From NCBI RefSeq assembly GCF_027923905.1, contig NZ_AP026966.1, positions 1,861,001 through 1,925,000 of the forward strand: a stretch of 64,000 nucleotides of DNA. The letters run 5' to 3'. Below are positions 1 to 12,435 of the stretch, in pieces. The notes beneath the pieces were generated by a model, which did not search any database, was not told the DNA's origin, and was given only the letters and a program-made list of their open reading frames with translations. The DNA is from Massilia varians. Its GTDB lineage: Bacteria; Pseudomonadota; Gammaproteobacteria; Burkholderiales; Burkholderiaceae_D. The translations under genes were made by a program, and so were the position numbers. Each line of letters begins with the position of its first letter. Within the stretch, counting starts at the first letter, position 1.

Positions 1-1
1 C

Positions 2-37
2 CGGCGCGACGACGTGCTGGCCTTCTTCCCCGCATGA
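2..37 (+). CDS. 3' end of an upstream gene (partial)
   Basis: The first bases read in one frame as [11 protein letters not shown] followed by TGA. That stop overlaps the ATG of the following sensor kinase in an ATGA arrangement, which is typical of translationally coupled genes. Only eleven codons are visible, so the product cannot be named. The coupling suggests the upstream gene belongs to the same transcription unit as the sensor kinase. Confidence 0.5.
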   Translation, partial: RRDDVLAFFPA

Positions 38-3000
38 GCGCGCTGCTTCGACTGTTCGCGGCGGCGCTGCTGCTGGTGCTGGGGGCGGGCGCGCTGGCCG
101 GCCCGCTGCGCCCGACCCTGCGTTTCCAGCACCTGTCGGTGGCCGAGGGCCTGGCCCAGGAGACGGTGCTGGCGGTGGTGCAGGACCGCGACGGCTTCAT
201 GTGGTTCGGCACCCAGCACGGCCTGTCGCGCTTCGACGGCTACCGCGTCATCAACTACCGCACCGTGCCCGGCAAGCCGCGCTCGCTGTCGAACAGCTGG
301 GTGCGCGTGCTGCACCTGGACCGCCACGGCCGCCTGTGGCTGGGCACCGACGGCGGCCTGAACCTGTACGACCCGGTGACCCAGTCCTTCACCCTGTTCG
401 TGCCGGAAGAGACCGCCCGGCGCGGCAATGGCAACCGCCACATCAACGCCATCATCGGCGACGGCCGCGACGGCCTGTGGATCGGCACCAACGACGGACT
501 GCAGTATTTCGACACCACGCTGCGCCGCTTCACCACCTGGCACCACGAGCGCGGCAACGAAGCGAGCCTGAGCGACGACAACGTCAATGCGCTGGCGCTG
601 GACGCAGGCGGGCGCCTGTGGATCGGCACCGGCGGCGGACTCGACAGCCTGGCCACCGGCCCGGGCGCCGGGCGCGCCCGCATCGAGCACCATCCTTCCG
701 ACCTGGGGCCGCGCGGCAATCCGGTGCATGCGCTGATGGTGGACGGCCAGCAGCGCCTGTGGATCGGGCGCCTGGGCGGGCTGGAACGGCGCGTGCTCGA
801 GGGACCGGAGGCGGGCAAGCTGCGCCGCTTCGGCCTCGAGGACGGCATCGGCCCGTGGTGGATCACGACCCTGTACCGCGATGCCGCCAACGAGATCTGG
901 ATCGGCACCCACGACGACGGCCTGCTGCGCTGGCGCGGCCACGAGGACAAATTCGAGAGCCACCGCCACGTGGTCAGCGACCGCCACAGCCTGGGCGACA
1001 ACCAGGTCGCTTCGCTGTACCGCGACCGTCTCGGCACCTTCTGGGTCGGCACCTGGTACGCCGGCGTGTCGCGCGTGGACCTGGGCAGCGGCGGCTTCGC
1101 CCGCATCGTGCGCCGTGGCGACCTGCCCGACACCCTGGCCGACAACAAGGCGCGCGCGCTGCTCGGCGACGGCAACAAGCTCTGGGTCGGCACCGCCACC
1201 GCGCTCAACCACGTCGACCCGGCCACCGGCGAAGCCAGCGTCTACCGCCCCGATCCGCGCAATCCGAACAGCCTGGCCGACCTGCCGGCCAGCGCGCTCG
1301 CGCGCGACGGCGCCGGCCGCGTGTGGATCGGCAGCCGCACCGGCCTGACCTCGTTCGACCCCGTCAGTCGCCGTTTCGAGCGCCTGGCGCTGTCGGGCGA
1401 CGCCGACGCCAACAACGTGCGCGCCCTGTATGCCTCGCCGGACGGCGGCATCTGGGTCGCCACCCGCGGCGGCCTGCACCGGCTCGACCCGGCCACCCGC
1501 AAGACCGAGCACTGGCGCCACGACCCGGGCAAGTCCACCAGCCTGGCCGACGATATCGTGCGGCCGATGCTGCTGGACCGGCGCGGCCGCATGTGGATCG
1601 GCACCTTCGACGGCCTCGACCTGATGGACCGCGCCAGCGGGCGCTTCCGCCACTTCCGCCACGATCCCTACGACGCCGCCAGCCTGAGCCACGACGAGGT
1701 GCACGCGCTGTTCGAGGACAGCCGCGGCGACGTCTGGGTCGGCACCGCGGTGGGCCTGAACCGCATGGTCACCGCGGCCGACGGATCGGTGAGCTTCGTG
1801 CGCTACACCACGCGCGAAGGCCTGCTCGACGACGCGGTCGCGGCGATCCTGGAGGACGGCGACGGCCGCCTGTGGGTCAGCACCACCAGCGGCATTTCCT
1901 GCTTTGATCCTGCCGCCAACCGCTGGCGCAACTACACGGCCGCCGACGGGCTCACCGAGGGCGCCTTCTTCGACTCGTCGGCGGTGCGCGGCCCGGACGG
2001 CATCCTCTACTTCGGCGGCTTCAACGGCATCACGGCCTTCGACCCGCGCGCGATCCGCGACAACCGGGTGGCGCCGCGCCCGGTCATCACCGGCCTGACG
2101 ATCTTCAACCGCCCGGTCGAGCAGGTGCTGCCCGGCGCGCTCAAGGGACCGGTCGAGCATGCCGAGACGGTGACGCTGCCGGCCGGCGCCTCGGTGTTCT
2201 CGCTCGAGTTCTCGGCGCTGCACTTCGCCGCGCCCGAGCGCAACCGCTTCGCCTACCGCCTCGACGGCTTCGACCAGGACTGGGTCTACGAGGATGCCGC
2301 CAGGCGCTTCGCCACCTATACCAACCTGGATCCGGGCACCTACGTGTTCCGGCTGCGCGCGGCCAACAAGGACGGGGTCTGGAGCGAGCAGGTGGCGGCG
2401 CTGGCGATCACCATCGAGCCGCCGCCCTGGGGCACGCCGTGGTTCCGCGCGATCGCCGTGCTGCTGCTGGCGGCCCTCGGCTACCTGGGGGTGCGGATGC
2501 GCATGTCGGGCCTGCAGCGCCAGAAAGAGCAGCTGGCGCGCCAGGTGGGCGCGCGCACCGAGCAGGTCGAGCAGCAGAACCGCATGCTCGAGCGCCAGAC
2601 CGAGGAATTGCGTGACCAGGGGCAACGGGTCCGCCAGCAGTCCAACGAATTGGCGCGCGCCTACCGCGCGCTGCAGGAGAACGAGGAATTCCTGCGCCAG
2701 GCCAAGCAGCGCGCCGAGGATGCGACGCGCCAGAAGTCCGAGTTCCTGGCCAACATGAGCCACGAGATGCGCACCCCGCTGGCGGGCGTGATCGGCATGC
2801 TCGGCTTCGCGCTGCGCGACGCCTCGCTGCGCGCGACCACGCGCGAGCAGATCCAGCGCGGCCAGGGCAATGCCGAGGCGCTGCTGGCGATCATCAACGA
2901 TCTGCTCGACTTCTCCAAGATCGAGGCGGGCAAGCTGAGCATCGAGAACATCGACTTCGACCTGCATGCCGTCATCCGCAACGTGGCCAGTTTGTTCGAG

Positions 3001-4308
3001 GAGCAGGCCGCGGGAAAAAGCATCGGTTTCAAGGTGGCCTTCGAGGACGCGCTGCCGCGCTTCGTGCTGGGCGACCCGACCCGCTTGCGCCAGGTGCTGG
3101 TCAACCTGGTCGGGAATGCCTTCAAGTTCACCCGCTCGGGCACGGTCGACCTGCGGGTCGAGCTGCGTGCGGACGACCAGGTGCGCGGCGAGGGCTGGAA
3201 CATGGTGCGTTTCACGGTGCGCGACACCGGCATCGGCATTCCGGCCGATGCGCTGCCGCGCCTGTTCCAGAAATTCGAACAGGCCGACACCACCACCACG
3301 CGCCGCTACGGCGGCACCGGCCTGGGGCTGGCGATCTGCCGCCAGCTGGTGGCCCTGATGGGCGGTTCGATCGCGGTCAACAGCATCGAAGGCAAGGGCA
3401 GCACCTTCAGCGTGCTAGTGCCGCTGGCCGACGGCGTCGAGCCGCCGCACCTGGAGCAGGCGCCGCGCGCGCCGCATACCCATCGCCTGCGCATCCTGTG
3501 CGCCGAGGATTTCGCGACCAACCAGATCATCGCCCGCACCATGGTCGAGGACATGGGGCACCAGATCGACATTGCCGACAATGGCCTGCTGGCCGTGGCC
3601 GCCTGCGCCCGCACGCGCTACGACCTGGTGCTGATGGACGGACGCATGCCCGAGATGGACGGCGCCACCGCGACCCGCCTGATCCGCGCCGGCGGCACGC
3701 CCGACGCCAGGGTGCTGGACCCGCACCTGATGATCGTGGCCCTGACCGCCAACGCCAGCGGCGAAGACCGGGCGCGCTACCTGGCCTGCGGCATGGACGC
3801 CTTCCTGACCAAGCCGATCGACGAGGACGCGCTGCACCAGCAGATCTCGCGCGCCATCGAACGCCAGCTGGGGCGCGGCATCGCGCTGGCGCCGATGCCC
3901 GCCGCCGAACCTGCTGCGGGCGAGCCGGCGCCGGCCTCGCCGCTGGCCGCGCTGGATGCGATGTTCGGGGTCGCCCCGGCGCCCACCCAGGCCCCATCGC
4001 CCGACGCGGCGGCGCCGGCCAATGCCGGCCGCCGTGCCGACGACCTGGCCGCGCGCCTGCGCGCCGCCTTTGCCGCCGACTTGCCGCGCCGCCGCACCGA
4101 GCTGGCGGCGGCCCTGGACAGCGACGACCTGGAAGCGGCGGGCAGGGTGCTGCACGGCCTGCGCGGCAGCGCCGCCTACCTGGGCGAAACCGCGCTCGGC
4201 CAGTTGTGCGCCGAGCTGGAAGCGGCCGCCGACGCGGGCGACCGCGCGCGCCTGCTGGCCGGGCTGGCGCGCCTGGGCGTGCAGCTGGCCGTCTTCCAGC
4301 CCACGTGA
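34..4308 (+). CDS. Hybrid sensor histidine kinase with two-component propeller sensor, receiver and HPt
   Basis: A 1424-residue inner-membrane phosphorelay protein. A signal-like hydrophobic segment (about 5-22) precedes a periplasmic beta-propeller of many repeats carrying the recurring motif LWIGT or VWVGT (about 30-660). A Y_Y_Y-type Ig-like domain (about 690-790) comes next, then one membrane helix (about 800-820) and a coiled coil (about 825-900). The kinase H-box is SHEMRTP with His910; the ATPase domain carries DTGIGI and GTGLGL. A receiver with phospho-acceptor Asp1202 ([13 protein letters not shown]) follows. The C-terminal HPt motif [12 protein letters not shown] contains His1374. 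Proteins of this architecture often sense glycans or their breakdown products, but no ligand can be read from the sequence. A response regulator follows 51 bases downstream. Confidence 0.93.
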   Translation: MSALLRLFAAALLLVLGAGALAGPLRPTLRFQHLSVAEGLAQETVLAVVQDRDGFMWFGTQHGLSRFDGYRVINYRTVPGKPRSLSNSWVRVLHLDRHGRLWLGTDGGLNLYDPVTQSFTLFVPEETARRGNGNRHINAIIGDGRDGLWIGTNDGLQYFDTTLRRFTTWHHERGNEASLSDDNVNALALDAGGRLWIGTGGGLDSLATGPGAGRARIEHHPSDLGPRGNPVHALMVDGQQRLWIGRLGGLERRVLEGPEAGKLRRFGLEDGIGPWWITTLYRDAANEIWIGTHDDGLLRWRGHEDKFESHRHVVSDRHSLGDNQVASLYRDRLGTFWVGTWYAGVSRVDLGSGGFARIVRRGDLPDTLADNKARALLGDGNKLWVGTATALNHVDPATGEASVYRPDPRNPNSLADLPASALARDGAGRVWIGSRTGLTSFDPVSRRFERLALSGDADANNVRALYASPDGGIWVATRGGLHRLDPATRKTEHWRHDPGKSTSLADDIVRPMLLDRRGRMWIGTFDGLDLMDRASGRFRHFRHDPYDAASLSHDEVHALFEDSRGDVWVGTAVGLNRMVTAADGSVSFVRYTTREGLLDDAVAAILEDGDGRLWVSTTSGISCFDPAANRWRNYTAADGLTEGAFFDSSAVRGPDGILYFGGFNGITAFDPRAIRDNRVAPRPVITGLTIFNRPVEQVLPGALKGPVEHAETVTLPAGASVFSLEFSALHFAAPERNRFAYRLDGFDQDWVYEDAARRFATYTNLDPGTYVFRLRAANKDGVWSEQVAALAITIEPPPWGTPWFRAIAVLLLAALGYLGVRMRMSGLQRQKEQLARQVGARTEQVEQQNRMLERQTEELRDQGQRVRQQSNELARAYRALQENEEFLRQAKQRAEDATRQKSEFLANMSHEMRTPLAGVIGMLGFALRDASLRATTREQIQRGQGNAEALLAIINDLLDFSKIEAGKLSIENIDFDLHAVIRNVASLFEEQAAGKSIGFKVAFEDALPRFVLGDPTRLRQVLVNLVGNAFKFTRSGTVDLRVELRADDQVRGEGWNMVRFTVRDTGIGIPADALPRLFQKFEQADTTTTRRYGGTGLGLAICRQLVALMGGSIAVNSIEGKGSTFSVLVPLADGVEPPHLEQAPRAPHTHRLRILCAEDFATNQIIARTMVEDMGHQIDIADNGLLAVAACARTRYDLVLMDGRMPEMDGATATRLIRAGGTPDARVLDPHLMIVALTANASGEDRARYLACGMDAFLTKPIDEDALHQQISRAIERQLGRGIALAPMPAAEPAAGEPAPASPLAALDAMFGVAPAPTQAPSPDAAAPANAGRRADDLAARLRAAFAADLPRRRTELAAALDSDDLEAAGRVLHGLRGSAAYLGETALGQLCAELEAAADAGDRARLLAGLARLGVQLAVFQPT

Positions 4309-4320
4309 ATCACCTTTCAC

Positions 4321-4326
4321 TATAAT
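4321..4326 (+). promoter_or_regulatory. Possible -10 element upstream of response regulator
   Basis: A perfect TATAAT lies in the 51-base spacer, 34 bases before the next ATG. No good -35 hexamer is seen at 16-18 bases upstream, so the promoter is tentative. It could allow the response regulator to be expressed apart from the kinase. Confidence 0.35.
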
Positions 4327-4359
4327 GGCGCTCGACAGGGGCCAAGGGGGCAGCGGAAC

Positions 4360-5037
4360 ATGAAAGTGCTGGCGGTGGACGACGACGTGGTATCGCGCAT
4401 GATGCTGATGCATCTGGTGGACAGCTGCGGTCAATACGAGATCGTGGAGGCGGAGGACGGCGAGGACGCCTGGCGGCGCCTGGCCGCCGGCCTGCGCCCC
4501 GGCATCGTGTTCTGCGACCTGCGCATGCCCAGGCTCGACGGCATGGCGCTGCTGGCGCGGGTGCGCGCCGCGCGCCACGATCCTGCGCTGCAGGCGCTGC
4601 CCTTCGTGCTGGTGTCGGCGGCGTCGGACGCCGATACGCTGGCCGAGGCCGGGCGCCTCGGCGCCGACGGCTACATCGTCAAGCCCTTCGCCGCGGGGCA
4701 GGTGCGGACCCAGCTCGCGCGCCTGGCGCCCCTGGACGAGGAAGCGGCCTCGGTGCTGCAGCGCCTCGTCATCACGCCCGAGCGCCTGCTGGCCTATCTC
4801 GGCGGCCTGCAGCGCCAGCTCGAGGAAGCCGGGCCGGCCCTGGCGGCACTGCCCCTGGACCGGGACGCGCGCCTGGAGCGCCTGGCCGAAGGCTGCGCCA
4901 CGCTCGGACTGGCCGGCAGCGCGGCGCGACTGCGCGCCGTGATCGCGGGCGGCGATGCGCAGGCGCTCCAGGCAGCGCTCGCGCAGGCGCTCGGGGCGGT
5001 CGGCCGCCAGCGGCAGCGCGCGCAAGCTATCGTATAA
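4360..5037 (+). CDS. Response regulator, receiver plus helical C-terminal extension
   Basis: A 225-residue protein with an N-terminal CheY-like receiver (about 1-122): acidic triad near DDD (residues 7-9), phospho-acceptor Asp53 in FCDLRMPRLDG, and the conserved Lys in YIVKPF. There is no DNA-binding or GGDEF/EAL output domain. The last 100 residues are alanine- and leucine-rich helices; a stretch reading GCATLGLAG faintly recalls an HPt domain but has no histidine at the phospho-acceptor place. It is most likely a partner of the upstream hybrid kinase, taking phosphate from its HPt, but that is inferred from position only. The C-terminal part has no recognised function. Confidence 0.85.
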   Translation: MKVLAVDDDVVSRMMLMHLVDSCGQYEIVEAEDGEDAWRRLAAGLRPGIVFCDLRMPRLDGMALLARVRAARHDPALQALPFVLVSAASDADTLAEAGRLGADGYIVKPFAAGQVRTQLARLAPLDEEAASVLQRLVITPERLLAYLGGLQRQLEEAGPALAALPLDRDARLERLAEGCATLGLAGSAARLRAVIAGGDAQALQAALAQALGAVGRQRQRAQAIV

Positions 5038-5054
5038 ATACGCTTGCTGGCAAA

Positions 5055-5074
5055 TTACTTTAGATTTAAAGTAA
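5055..5074. promoter_or_regulatory. Perfect 20-bp palindrome, likely MarR operator
   Basis: TTACTTTAGATTTAAAGTAA has two perfect 8-base inverted arms (TTACTTTA / TAAAGTAA) around a 4-base centre. It lies 45 bases before the acyl-CoA ligase start. A weak -35 (TTGCTG, 5044-5049) with a TTTAAA -10 would overlap it. Length and symmetry suit a MarR dimer, and a marR gene sits at the end of the same two-gene unit. Confidence 0.6.
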
Positions 5075-5119
5075 GGCGCGATCGCTGCACCATTGCCGGA
5101 ACCTCTACAAGGGCCAGAC

Positions 5120-6757
5120 ATGACCGACGCCTCCGCAGCACTTGCGCCGTCCGGCTACGCCGACGGCTTCGCCCGCGCCAAGCTGCCGCCTCCCGGCGAG
5201 TGGCCTGAATTCCGTTTCGACCTGCCCGAGCTGCGCTACCCGCCGCGCCTGAACAGCGTGGCCGTGCTGTTCGATGCCGCCGCGGCGCGCGGCTGGGACG
5301 CGCGCACGGCCCTGGTCGGCCAGCGCGAGCGTCTCAGCTATGCCCAACTGGGCGCGCGGGTCGACCGCATCGCCCACGTGCTGCGTCGCGACCTGGGGCT
5401 GGCGACCGGCAGCCGCGTGCTGCTGCGCGGCGCCAACTGTCCCATGATGGCGGCCTGCATCCTGGCCGTGATCAAGGCCGGCTGCATCGCGGTGCCGACC
5501 ATGCCGCTGCTGCGCGCCCGCGAACTGGGCGTCATCGCCGGCCGCGCGCGGGTCGACGCGGTGCTGTGCGCGGCCTCGCTGCGCCTCGAGGTCGATGCGA
5601 TGGAGCCGGGCGGCCTGCCTCTGCTGCTGTTCGACGGCGATGCGCCCGATTCGCTGGAGGCGCGCATGGCGGCCCATGACGATCCGTTCGAAGCGCCCGA
5701 CACCGCCGCCGACGACGTCTGCCTGATCAGCTTCACTTCCGGCACCACCGGCGTGCCGAAGGGGACCATGCACTTCCACCGCGACCTGCTGGCGATCTGC
5801 GACTGCTTCCCGCGCCACACCCTGCGCGCGCGGCTGGAGGACGTTTTCATCGGCACGCCGCCGCTGGCCTTCACCTTCGGCCTGGGCGGACTGCTGCTGT
5901 TCCCGCTGCGCGTGGGCGCCAGCGCCGTGCTGCTCGAGCGCTTGAGCCCGGAAAGCCTGCTGGCGGCGATCCGGGAACACCGCGCCACGGTGTGCTTCAC
6001 CGCGCCCACCTACTACCGCCAGATGGCCCAGCTGGCCGGGCGCATGGAAGCGGGCAGCCTGCGCAGCCTGAGCCGCAGCGTGTCGGCCGGCGAGGCGCTG
6101 CCGATCGCCACCCGCGAGGCCTGGAAGCTTGCCACCGGCCTGGACATGATCGACGGGATCGGCGCCACCGAGATGCTGCACATCTTCATTTCCGCCGCCG
6201 GCGCCGATACCAGGCCGGGCGCGACCGGCAAGCCGGTGCCCGGCTACCAGGCCTGCATCCTCGACGAGCAGGGCCGGCCGGTGGGACCGGGCGTGGTCGG
6301 GCGGCTGGCGGTGAAAGGCCCGACCGGCTGCCGCTACCTGGACGATCCGCGCCAGCGCAACTACGTGCAGGACGGCTGGAACATCACCGGCGACGCCTAC
6401 GAGATGGACGCCGACGGCTATTTCTACTACCGCTCGCGGCTGGACGACATGATCATCTCGGCCGGCTACAACATCGCCGGCGCCGAGGTCGAGGAAGCGC
6501 TGCTGCACCACCCGGCGGTGGCCGAATGCGGCGTGGTGGGGCGTCCCGACGAGGAGCGCGGGCAGGTGGTCGAGGCCCACGTGGTGCTCAAGCCGGGCGT
6601 GGCGGCCAGCGGCGAGCTGGCGGCGGCGCTGCAGGAATTCGTCAAGGCCCGGATCGCCCCGTACAAGTATCCGCGCGTGGTGCGGTTTCGCGAACAGCTG
6701 CCGCGCACCGAAACCGGTAAACTGCAACGGTTTAAATTACGCATGGATGCGGCTTAA
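5120..6757 (+). CDS. Benzoate/2-aminobenzoate-type acyl-CoA ligase
   Basis: A 545-residue ANL-superfamily adenylating enzyme that would activate an aromatic acid with ATP and join it to CoA. The A3 motif is SFTSGTTGVPKGTMHFHRD; the GTMHFHRD part is typical of the benzoate/2-aminobenzoate-CoA ligase branch. GATEMLHIF is the A5-type motif, and SRLDDMIISAGYNIAGAEVE holds the hinge and A8 region. The C-terminal catalytic lysine is in PRTETGKLQR. The ATG at 5120 is preferred over an upstream TTG because family proteins begin near it. It lies in a two-gene unit with a marR 6 bases downstream. No ring-cleavage or beta-oxidation genes are nearby, so the substrate is unresolved between benzoate-like and anthranilate-like acids. 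Confidence 0.88.
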   Translation: MTDASAALAPSGYADGFARAKLPPPGEWPEFRFDLPELRYPPRLNSVAVLFDAAAARGWDARTALVGQRERLSYAQLGARVDRIAHVLRRDLGLATGSRVLLRGANCPMMAACILAVIKAGCIAVPTMPLLRARELGVIAGRARVDAVLCAASLRLEVDAMEPGGLPLLLFDGDAPDSLEARMAAHDDPFEAPDTAADDVCLISFTSGTTGVPKGTMHFHRDLLAICDCFPRHTLRARLEDVFIGTPPLAFTFGLGGLLLFPLRVGASAVLLERLSPESLLAAIREHRATVCFTAPTYYRQMAQLAGRMEAGSLRSLSRSVSAGEALPIATREAWKLATGLDMIDGIGATEMLHIFISAAGADTRPGATGKPVPGYQACILDEQGRPVGPGVVGRLAVKGPTGCRYLDDPRQRNYVQDGWNITGDAYEMDADGYFYYRSRLDDMIISAGYNIAGAEVEEALLHHPAVAECGVVGRPDEERGQVVEAHVVLKPGVAASGELAAALQEFVKARIAPYKYPRVVRFREQLPRTETGKLQRFKLRMDAA

Positions 6758-6763
6758 GGAACT

Positions 6764-7267
6764 ATGTCCGATCTCGACGACGGGGAAGAGCAGGAACTCG
6801 ACCTGGCAAGCCGGCTGACCCAGGATCACCATCAGTCGCTCAAGCTGTGGCTGCGCATGCTGTCCTGCACGGTGCGCATCGAGAACGAGATCCGCTCGCG
6901 GCTGCGCGCCAGCTTCGGCATCACGCTGCCGCGCTTCGACCTGATGGCCCAGCTCGAGCGCCATCCGGACGGCCTGCGCATGGGGGAACTGTCGCGGCGC
7001 ATGATGGTCACCGGCGGCAACGTCACCGGCATCACCGACCAGCTCGAGCGCGAAGGGCTGGTGCTGCGCGTGCCCGACCCGCACGACCGCCGCGCCTGGG
7101 CGGTGCGCCTGACCCCGGCCGGCCGCGCCGCCTTCGCCGAGATGGCGGCCGTGCATGAGCGCTGGATCGACGAGATGCTGGCCGATATCCCGCAGCAAGA
7201 CAAAACCAGCCTGATCGCGCTGCTGGCATCGATGAAACAGCGCCTCAACACCGGCGACGGGCGCTAG
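6764..7267 (+). CDS. MarR-family transcriptional regulator
   Basis: A 167-residue winged-helix regulator. The DNA-binding core spans about 45-125: GELSRRMMVTGGNVTGITDQLEREGLV is the recognition region and VPDPHDRRAWAVRLTPAG is the wing, both classic MarR signatures. It starts 6 bases after the acyl-CoA ligase and ends the unit. MarR proteins controlling aromatic-acid genes usually repress their own operon and release DNA on binding the CoA thioester or free acid. The palindrome at 5055-5074 is the obvious candidate site. The effector cannot be deduced. Confidence 0.92.
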   Translation: MSDLDDGEEQELDLASRLTQDHHQSLKLWLRMLSCTVRIENEIRSRLRASFGITLPRFDLMAQLERHPDGLRMGELSRRMMVTGGNVTGITDQLEREGLVLRVPDPHDRRAWAVRLTPAGRAAFAEMAAVHERWIDEMLADIPQQDKTSLIALLASMKQRLNTGDGR

Positions 7268-7289
7268 CGGCGAATCCTGTGTGCCACTG

Positions 7290-7318
7290 TTTTGATTTGG
7301 CAAGGCGGCTGGTACAAT
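7290..7318 (+). promoter_or_regulatory. Promoter of tRNA-Arg (extended -10)
   Basis: TACAAT at 7313-7318 is preceded by TG at the extended -10 position (7310-7311). A poor -35 (TTTTGA, 7290-7295) sits 17 bases upstream. Transcription would begin about 30 bases before the mature tRNA. Confidence 0.5.
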
Positions 7319-7355
7319 ACAGGACTGCACCTGCGCGCACGCGCGGGAGCGATGT

Positions 7356-7430
7356 GTCGCCATAGTACAATGGATAGTACAAGGTCCTCCTAAGACTTAG
7401 ATGCAGGTTCGATTCCTGCTGGCGACACCA
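7356..7430 (+). tRNA. tRNA-Arg(CCU)
   Basis: A complete 75-base cloverleaf with encoded CCA. The acceptor stem is GTCGCCA paired with TGGCGAC and the discriminator is A. The D stem is GTAC/GTAC. The anticodon stem is AGGTC/GACTT (one G-T pair) with loop CTCCTAA, giving anticodon CCT, which reads AGG codons. The T arm is GCAGG-TTCGATT-CCTGC. AGG is a rare codon in such a GC-rich genome, so a minor tRNA is expected. It is a lone tRNA gene; no integrase or attachment-site duplication is visible beside it. Confidence 0.95.
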
Positions 7431-7437
7431 TCCTTTT

Positions 7438-7460
7438 ACGCCCGTCCGGGCGTGGTTTTC
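7438..7460 (+). terminator. Rho-independent terminator after tRNA-Arg
   Basis: A six-base-pair stem ACGCCC/GGGCGT with a GTCC loop is followed by GG and TTTTC. It starts 8 bases beyond the CCA end, fitting a tRNA transcript terminator. The short stem makes it moderate in strength. Confidence 0.6.
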
Positions 7461-7564
7461 TCCCAGTTCGGCTATACTTTTTCGCGCGGCCCTTGCCCGG
7501 CCGCGCCTCCTGCTTCCGTGGCCCGGCCCTGGCGGCGTTCCTGCTTCCCAACCGGACCCACACG

Positions 7565-10321
7565 ATGTTCCTCACCGCTTCCTCCCCCGGCCAGCCCGGC
7601 GCCGTCGAAACCCTGATGGCCGGGCACGACTGGCGCACCGCGGCTTGCGGCGAGCCCGGCGGCTGGGAGCCGGCGCTCCAGCATGCGGTACGCCAGATGC
7701 TCGACTCGGCCGTCGCCACCTTCATCGTCTGGGGCAGCGGGGAAACCTTCCTGTACAACGATGCCTACGTGCCGGTGCTGGGCGGGCGCCATCCTGGCGC
7801 GCTGGGCCGGCCGTTTGCCGAGGTGTGGCCGGAATCCTATCCCGAGGTGGCCGGGGCGGTGGCCCAGGCGATGGCGGGGCGCACGGCCAGCTTCACGCAT
7901 GCGCCCTTCGTCGTCACCCGCAACGGCGCCGAGGAGCAGGCCTGGTTCTCGTTCAGCTATTCGCCGCTGCGGCGCCTGGACGGCACGGTGCGCGGCTTCG
8001 TGTGCGCGGTCACCGAGACCACCGACCTCGATGCCATCCAGCGCAGCGAGGCGGCCCTGCGCGACGCCCAGATGCGGCTCGAAGGCGCGCTCGGCGCCGC
8101 CCAGGTCGCGACCTGGAACTGGAACGTGCGCGAGAACCGCCTGTATGCCGACGCCAACCTGGCCCGCCTGTACGGCGTGCCGGAAGCGGACATCGATGGC
8201 GGACCGGTCGAGGCCTACCTGGCGGCGATCCACCCCGACGACGTGGCCCGGGTGCAGGCGCGCATCGCGGACGCGCTGGCGACCGGCGACGCCTTCGACG
8301 ACAGTTACCGCGTGCGCGGCGCGGACGGCCGCTGGCGCCACGTCGAGGCGCGCGGCAAGGTGAGCTTCGGGGACGACGGACAGGCCGAGTGGCTGCCGGG
8401 CGTGGCGCTCGACGTCACGGCCCAGAAAGAGGCCGAAGCCGGCCTGCGGCGCAGCGAGACGCGGTTCCGGCGCCTGGCCGAATCGAACGTGCTCGGCATC
8501 GTGCAATACCGCTTCGACGGCACCCTGACCGCGTCGAACGATGCCTTCCTCGACCTCCTGGGGGTGACGCGCGCCGACTTCGAGCGCACCGGCCTGTCCT
8601 GGCGCGCCCTGACGCCGCCCGAATGGCACGAGGCCGACGAGCGCGGCTGGGCCGAGCTGCGCGCGACCGGCGTGATGGCGCCGTACGAAAAGGAATACCT
8701 GCGCAGCGACGGCAGCCGCGCCGCGGTCTACCTCGGCGCCGCCAACGTCGACGGTAGCCTCGACGAGGGCATCGCCTACATGCTCGACATCTCCGGCATC
8801 CGCAGCGCCGAGCGCGCCCTCAAGGAAAGCGAGGCGCGCTTCCGGGTGATCGCCAATGCCATGCCGCAATCGGTGTGGTCGACCCGTCCGGACGGCTTCC
8901 ACGACTACTACAACGACCAGTGGTACGCGTTCACCGGCACGCCCCACGGTTCGACCGACGGGGCCGGCTGGAATGCCCTGTTCCATGCGGACGACCAGGC
9001 GCTGGCCTGGGAAAGATGGCGCCATTCGCTGGACACCGGCGAACCCTACGAGATCGAATACCGCCTGCGCCACCATACCGGCGGCTACCGCTGGGTGCTG
9101 GGGCGCGCGCTGCCGGTGCGCGGCGAGGATGGCGCCATCGTGCGCTGGATGGGCACCTGCACCGACATTCACGAGCAGAAGCTGACCCAGCAAGCGCTGC
9201 AGGAAGCCGACCGCCGCAAGGACGAGTTCCTGGCCATGCTGGCGCACGAGCTGCGCAACCCGCTGGCGCCGATCGCCACCGCCGCGTCGCTGCTGGCGAT
9301 GGCGGCGCAGGATCCGGCGCGGGTGCGCCAGGTGGGCGCGGTGATCTCGCGCCAGACCGCCCACATGACCGGCCTGATCGACGACCTGATGGACGTCTCG
9401 CGCGTCACGCGCGGCCTGGTCAGCCTGGAGCGCGAAGAGCTGCCGCTGTCGCAGGTGGTCGACGACGCCGTCGAACAGGTGCGTCCGCTGCTCGAGGGCC
9501 GGGCGCACCGGCTCGAGGTGCGCCTGGGCGCCGCCGGCGCGACCGTGAGCGGCGACCGCAAGCGCCTGGTGCAGGTGCTGGCCAACATCCTCGGCAATGC
9601 CGCCCGGTATACGCCGGCCGGCGGCCACATCGTGCTCTCCAGCAGCATCGAGGATGGCTGCGCCGTGCTGGCGGTGCGCGACAACGGCATCGGCATGGCG
9701 CCCGAGCTGGTGGCCAGCGCCTTCGAACTGTTTTACCAGGGCAAGCGCAGCCCGGACCGCTCGCAGGGCGGGCTCGGGATCGGGCTGGCCCTGGTGCGCA
9801 GCCTGGTCGAGCTGCACGGCGGCAGCGTGGCGGCGGCCAGCGAAGGCGAAGGGCGCGGCAGCACCTTCACGCTCAGGCTGCCGTTGCCGGAGCAGGGCGC
9901 CCGCGCGGCAGGGCCGGCGGGCGGCCATGCGCCGCAGCAGGCTCCGGCCGCGCTGCGCGTGCTGGTGGTCGACGACAATACCGATGCGGCGGAACTGGTG
10001 GCGATGTTCCTGGGACTGCTCGGCTACGAAGTCAGCGTCGAGTTTGGTGCGGCGGCGGCGCTCGAGCGCGCGCGCCAGCTGATGCCGCACGTCTGCCTGC
10101 TCGACATCGGCCTGCCCGGCATGGACGGCAAGGAACTGGCGCGCCGCCTGCGCCGGCTGCCCGGCCTCGAGCAGGTCAGGCTGGCGGCCATGACCGGCTA
10201 CGGCCAGCCGCACGACCGCCGCGAAACCGAAGCGGCGGGCTTCGACGTCCACTTCGTCAAGCCGGTCGAGACCGAGGCGCTGGCGGCCTGGCTGGCCGAG
10301 GTGGAAACGCCCCACGCCTGA
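7565..10321 (+). CDS. Multi-PAS hybrid histidine kinase with C-terminal receiver
   Basis: A 918-residue protein without membrane helices, so probably cytoplasmic. An N-terminal PAS/GAF-like region is followed by at least three PAS-PAC modules (about 170-290, 295-410 and 415-540; PAC-like ends such as [10 protein letters not shown] and [12 protein letters not shown]). HisKA follows with H-box [12 protein letters not shown], His561. The HATPase has DNGIGM and [10 protein letters not shown]. The C-terminal receiver has phospho-acceptor Asp847 ([12 protein letters not shown]) and the conserved Lys in HFVKPVE. The ATG at 7565 is preferred over a non-ATG start 24 codons upstream that would lie in the tRNA terminator region. 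No cognate regulator is adjacent. The signal is unknown; PAS domains may bind a small ligand, haem or flavin. Confidence 0.9.
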   Translation: MFLTASSPGQPGAVETLMAGHDWRTAACGEPGGWEPALQHAVRQMLDSAVATFIVWGSGETFLYNDAYVPVLGGRHPGALGRPFAEVWPESYPEVAGAVAQAMAGRTASFTHAPFVVTRNGAEEQAWFSFSYSPLRRLDGTVRGFVCAVTETTDLDAIQRSEAALRDAQMRLEGALGAAQVATWNWNVRENRLYADANLARLYGVPEADIDGGPVEAYLAAIHPDDVARVQARIADALATGDAFDDSYRVRGADGRWRHVEARGKVSFGDDGQAEWLPGVALDVTAQKEAEAGLRRSETRFRRLAESNVLGIVQYRFDGTLTASNDAFLDLLGVTRADFERTGLSWRALTPPEWHEADERGWAELRATGVMAPYEKEYLRSDGSRAAVYLGAANVDGSLDEGIAYMLDISGIRSAERALKESEARFRVIANAMPQSVWSTRPDGFHDYYNDQWYAFTGTPHGSTDGAGWNALFHADDQALAWERWRHSLDTGEPYEIEYRLRHHTGGYRWVLGRALPVRGEDGAIVRWMGTCTDIHEQKLTQQALQEADRRKDEFLAMLAHELRNPLAPIATAASLLAMAAQDPARVRQVGAVISRQTAHMTGLIDDLMDVSRVTRGLVSLEREELPLSQVVDDAVEQVRPLLEGRAHRLEVRLGAAGATVSGDRKRLVQVLANILGNAARYTPAGGHIVLSSSIEDGCAVLAVRDNGIGMAPELVASAFELFYQGKRSPDRSQGGLGIGLALVRSLVELHGGSVAAASEGEGRGSTFTLRLPLPEQGARAAGPAGGHAPQQAPAALRVLVVDDNTDAAELVAMFLGLLGYEVSVEFGAAAALERARQLMPHVCLLDIGLPGMDGKELARRLRRLPGLEQVRLAAMTGYGQPHDRRETEAAGFDVHFVKPVETEALAAWLAEVETPHA

Positions 10322-10372
10322 GATGCGGCGGCCGCCGCGGCGGCAGGCCGCCGAAACCCCGGCGCCAGTCGG

Positions 10373-10378
10373 TACAAT
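10373..10378 (+). promoter_or_regulatory. Possible -10 element of uup
   Basis: TACAAT lies 59 bases upstream of the uup start, between the converging ends of two functions. A clear -35 is not seen. The sequence GGTACAATGGCG resembles the -10 region at 4321 and is a common form in this window. Confidence 0.35.
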
Positions 10379-10437
10379 GGCGTCTTCTTTCAACATTTTG
10401 CGCCCGCCGCCTTGCGTGTCGGGCAGGTTCACGGATC

Positions 10438-12399
<1,962 letters not shown>

Positions 12400-12435
12400 C
12401 GAACCGGGCAGGCCAGGCGCCTGCATTACAAGGAT

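Noticed and set aside
7356..7460. tRNA-Arg as an integration site of a mobile element
   Set aside because: No integrase, no repeated tRNA end and no change of composition is visible on either side.
8875..10437. Upstream extension of the uup frame into the hybrid kinase gene
   Set aside because: The extension is Arg/Pro/Gly-rich shadow translation of the kinase; Uup homologues begin at the ATG at 10438.
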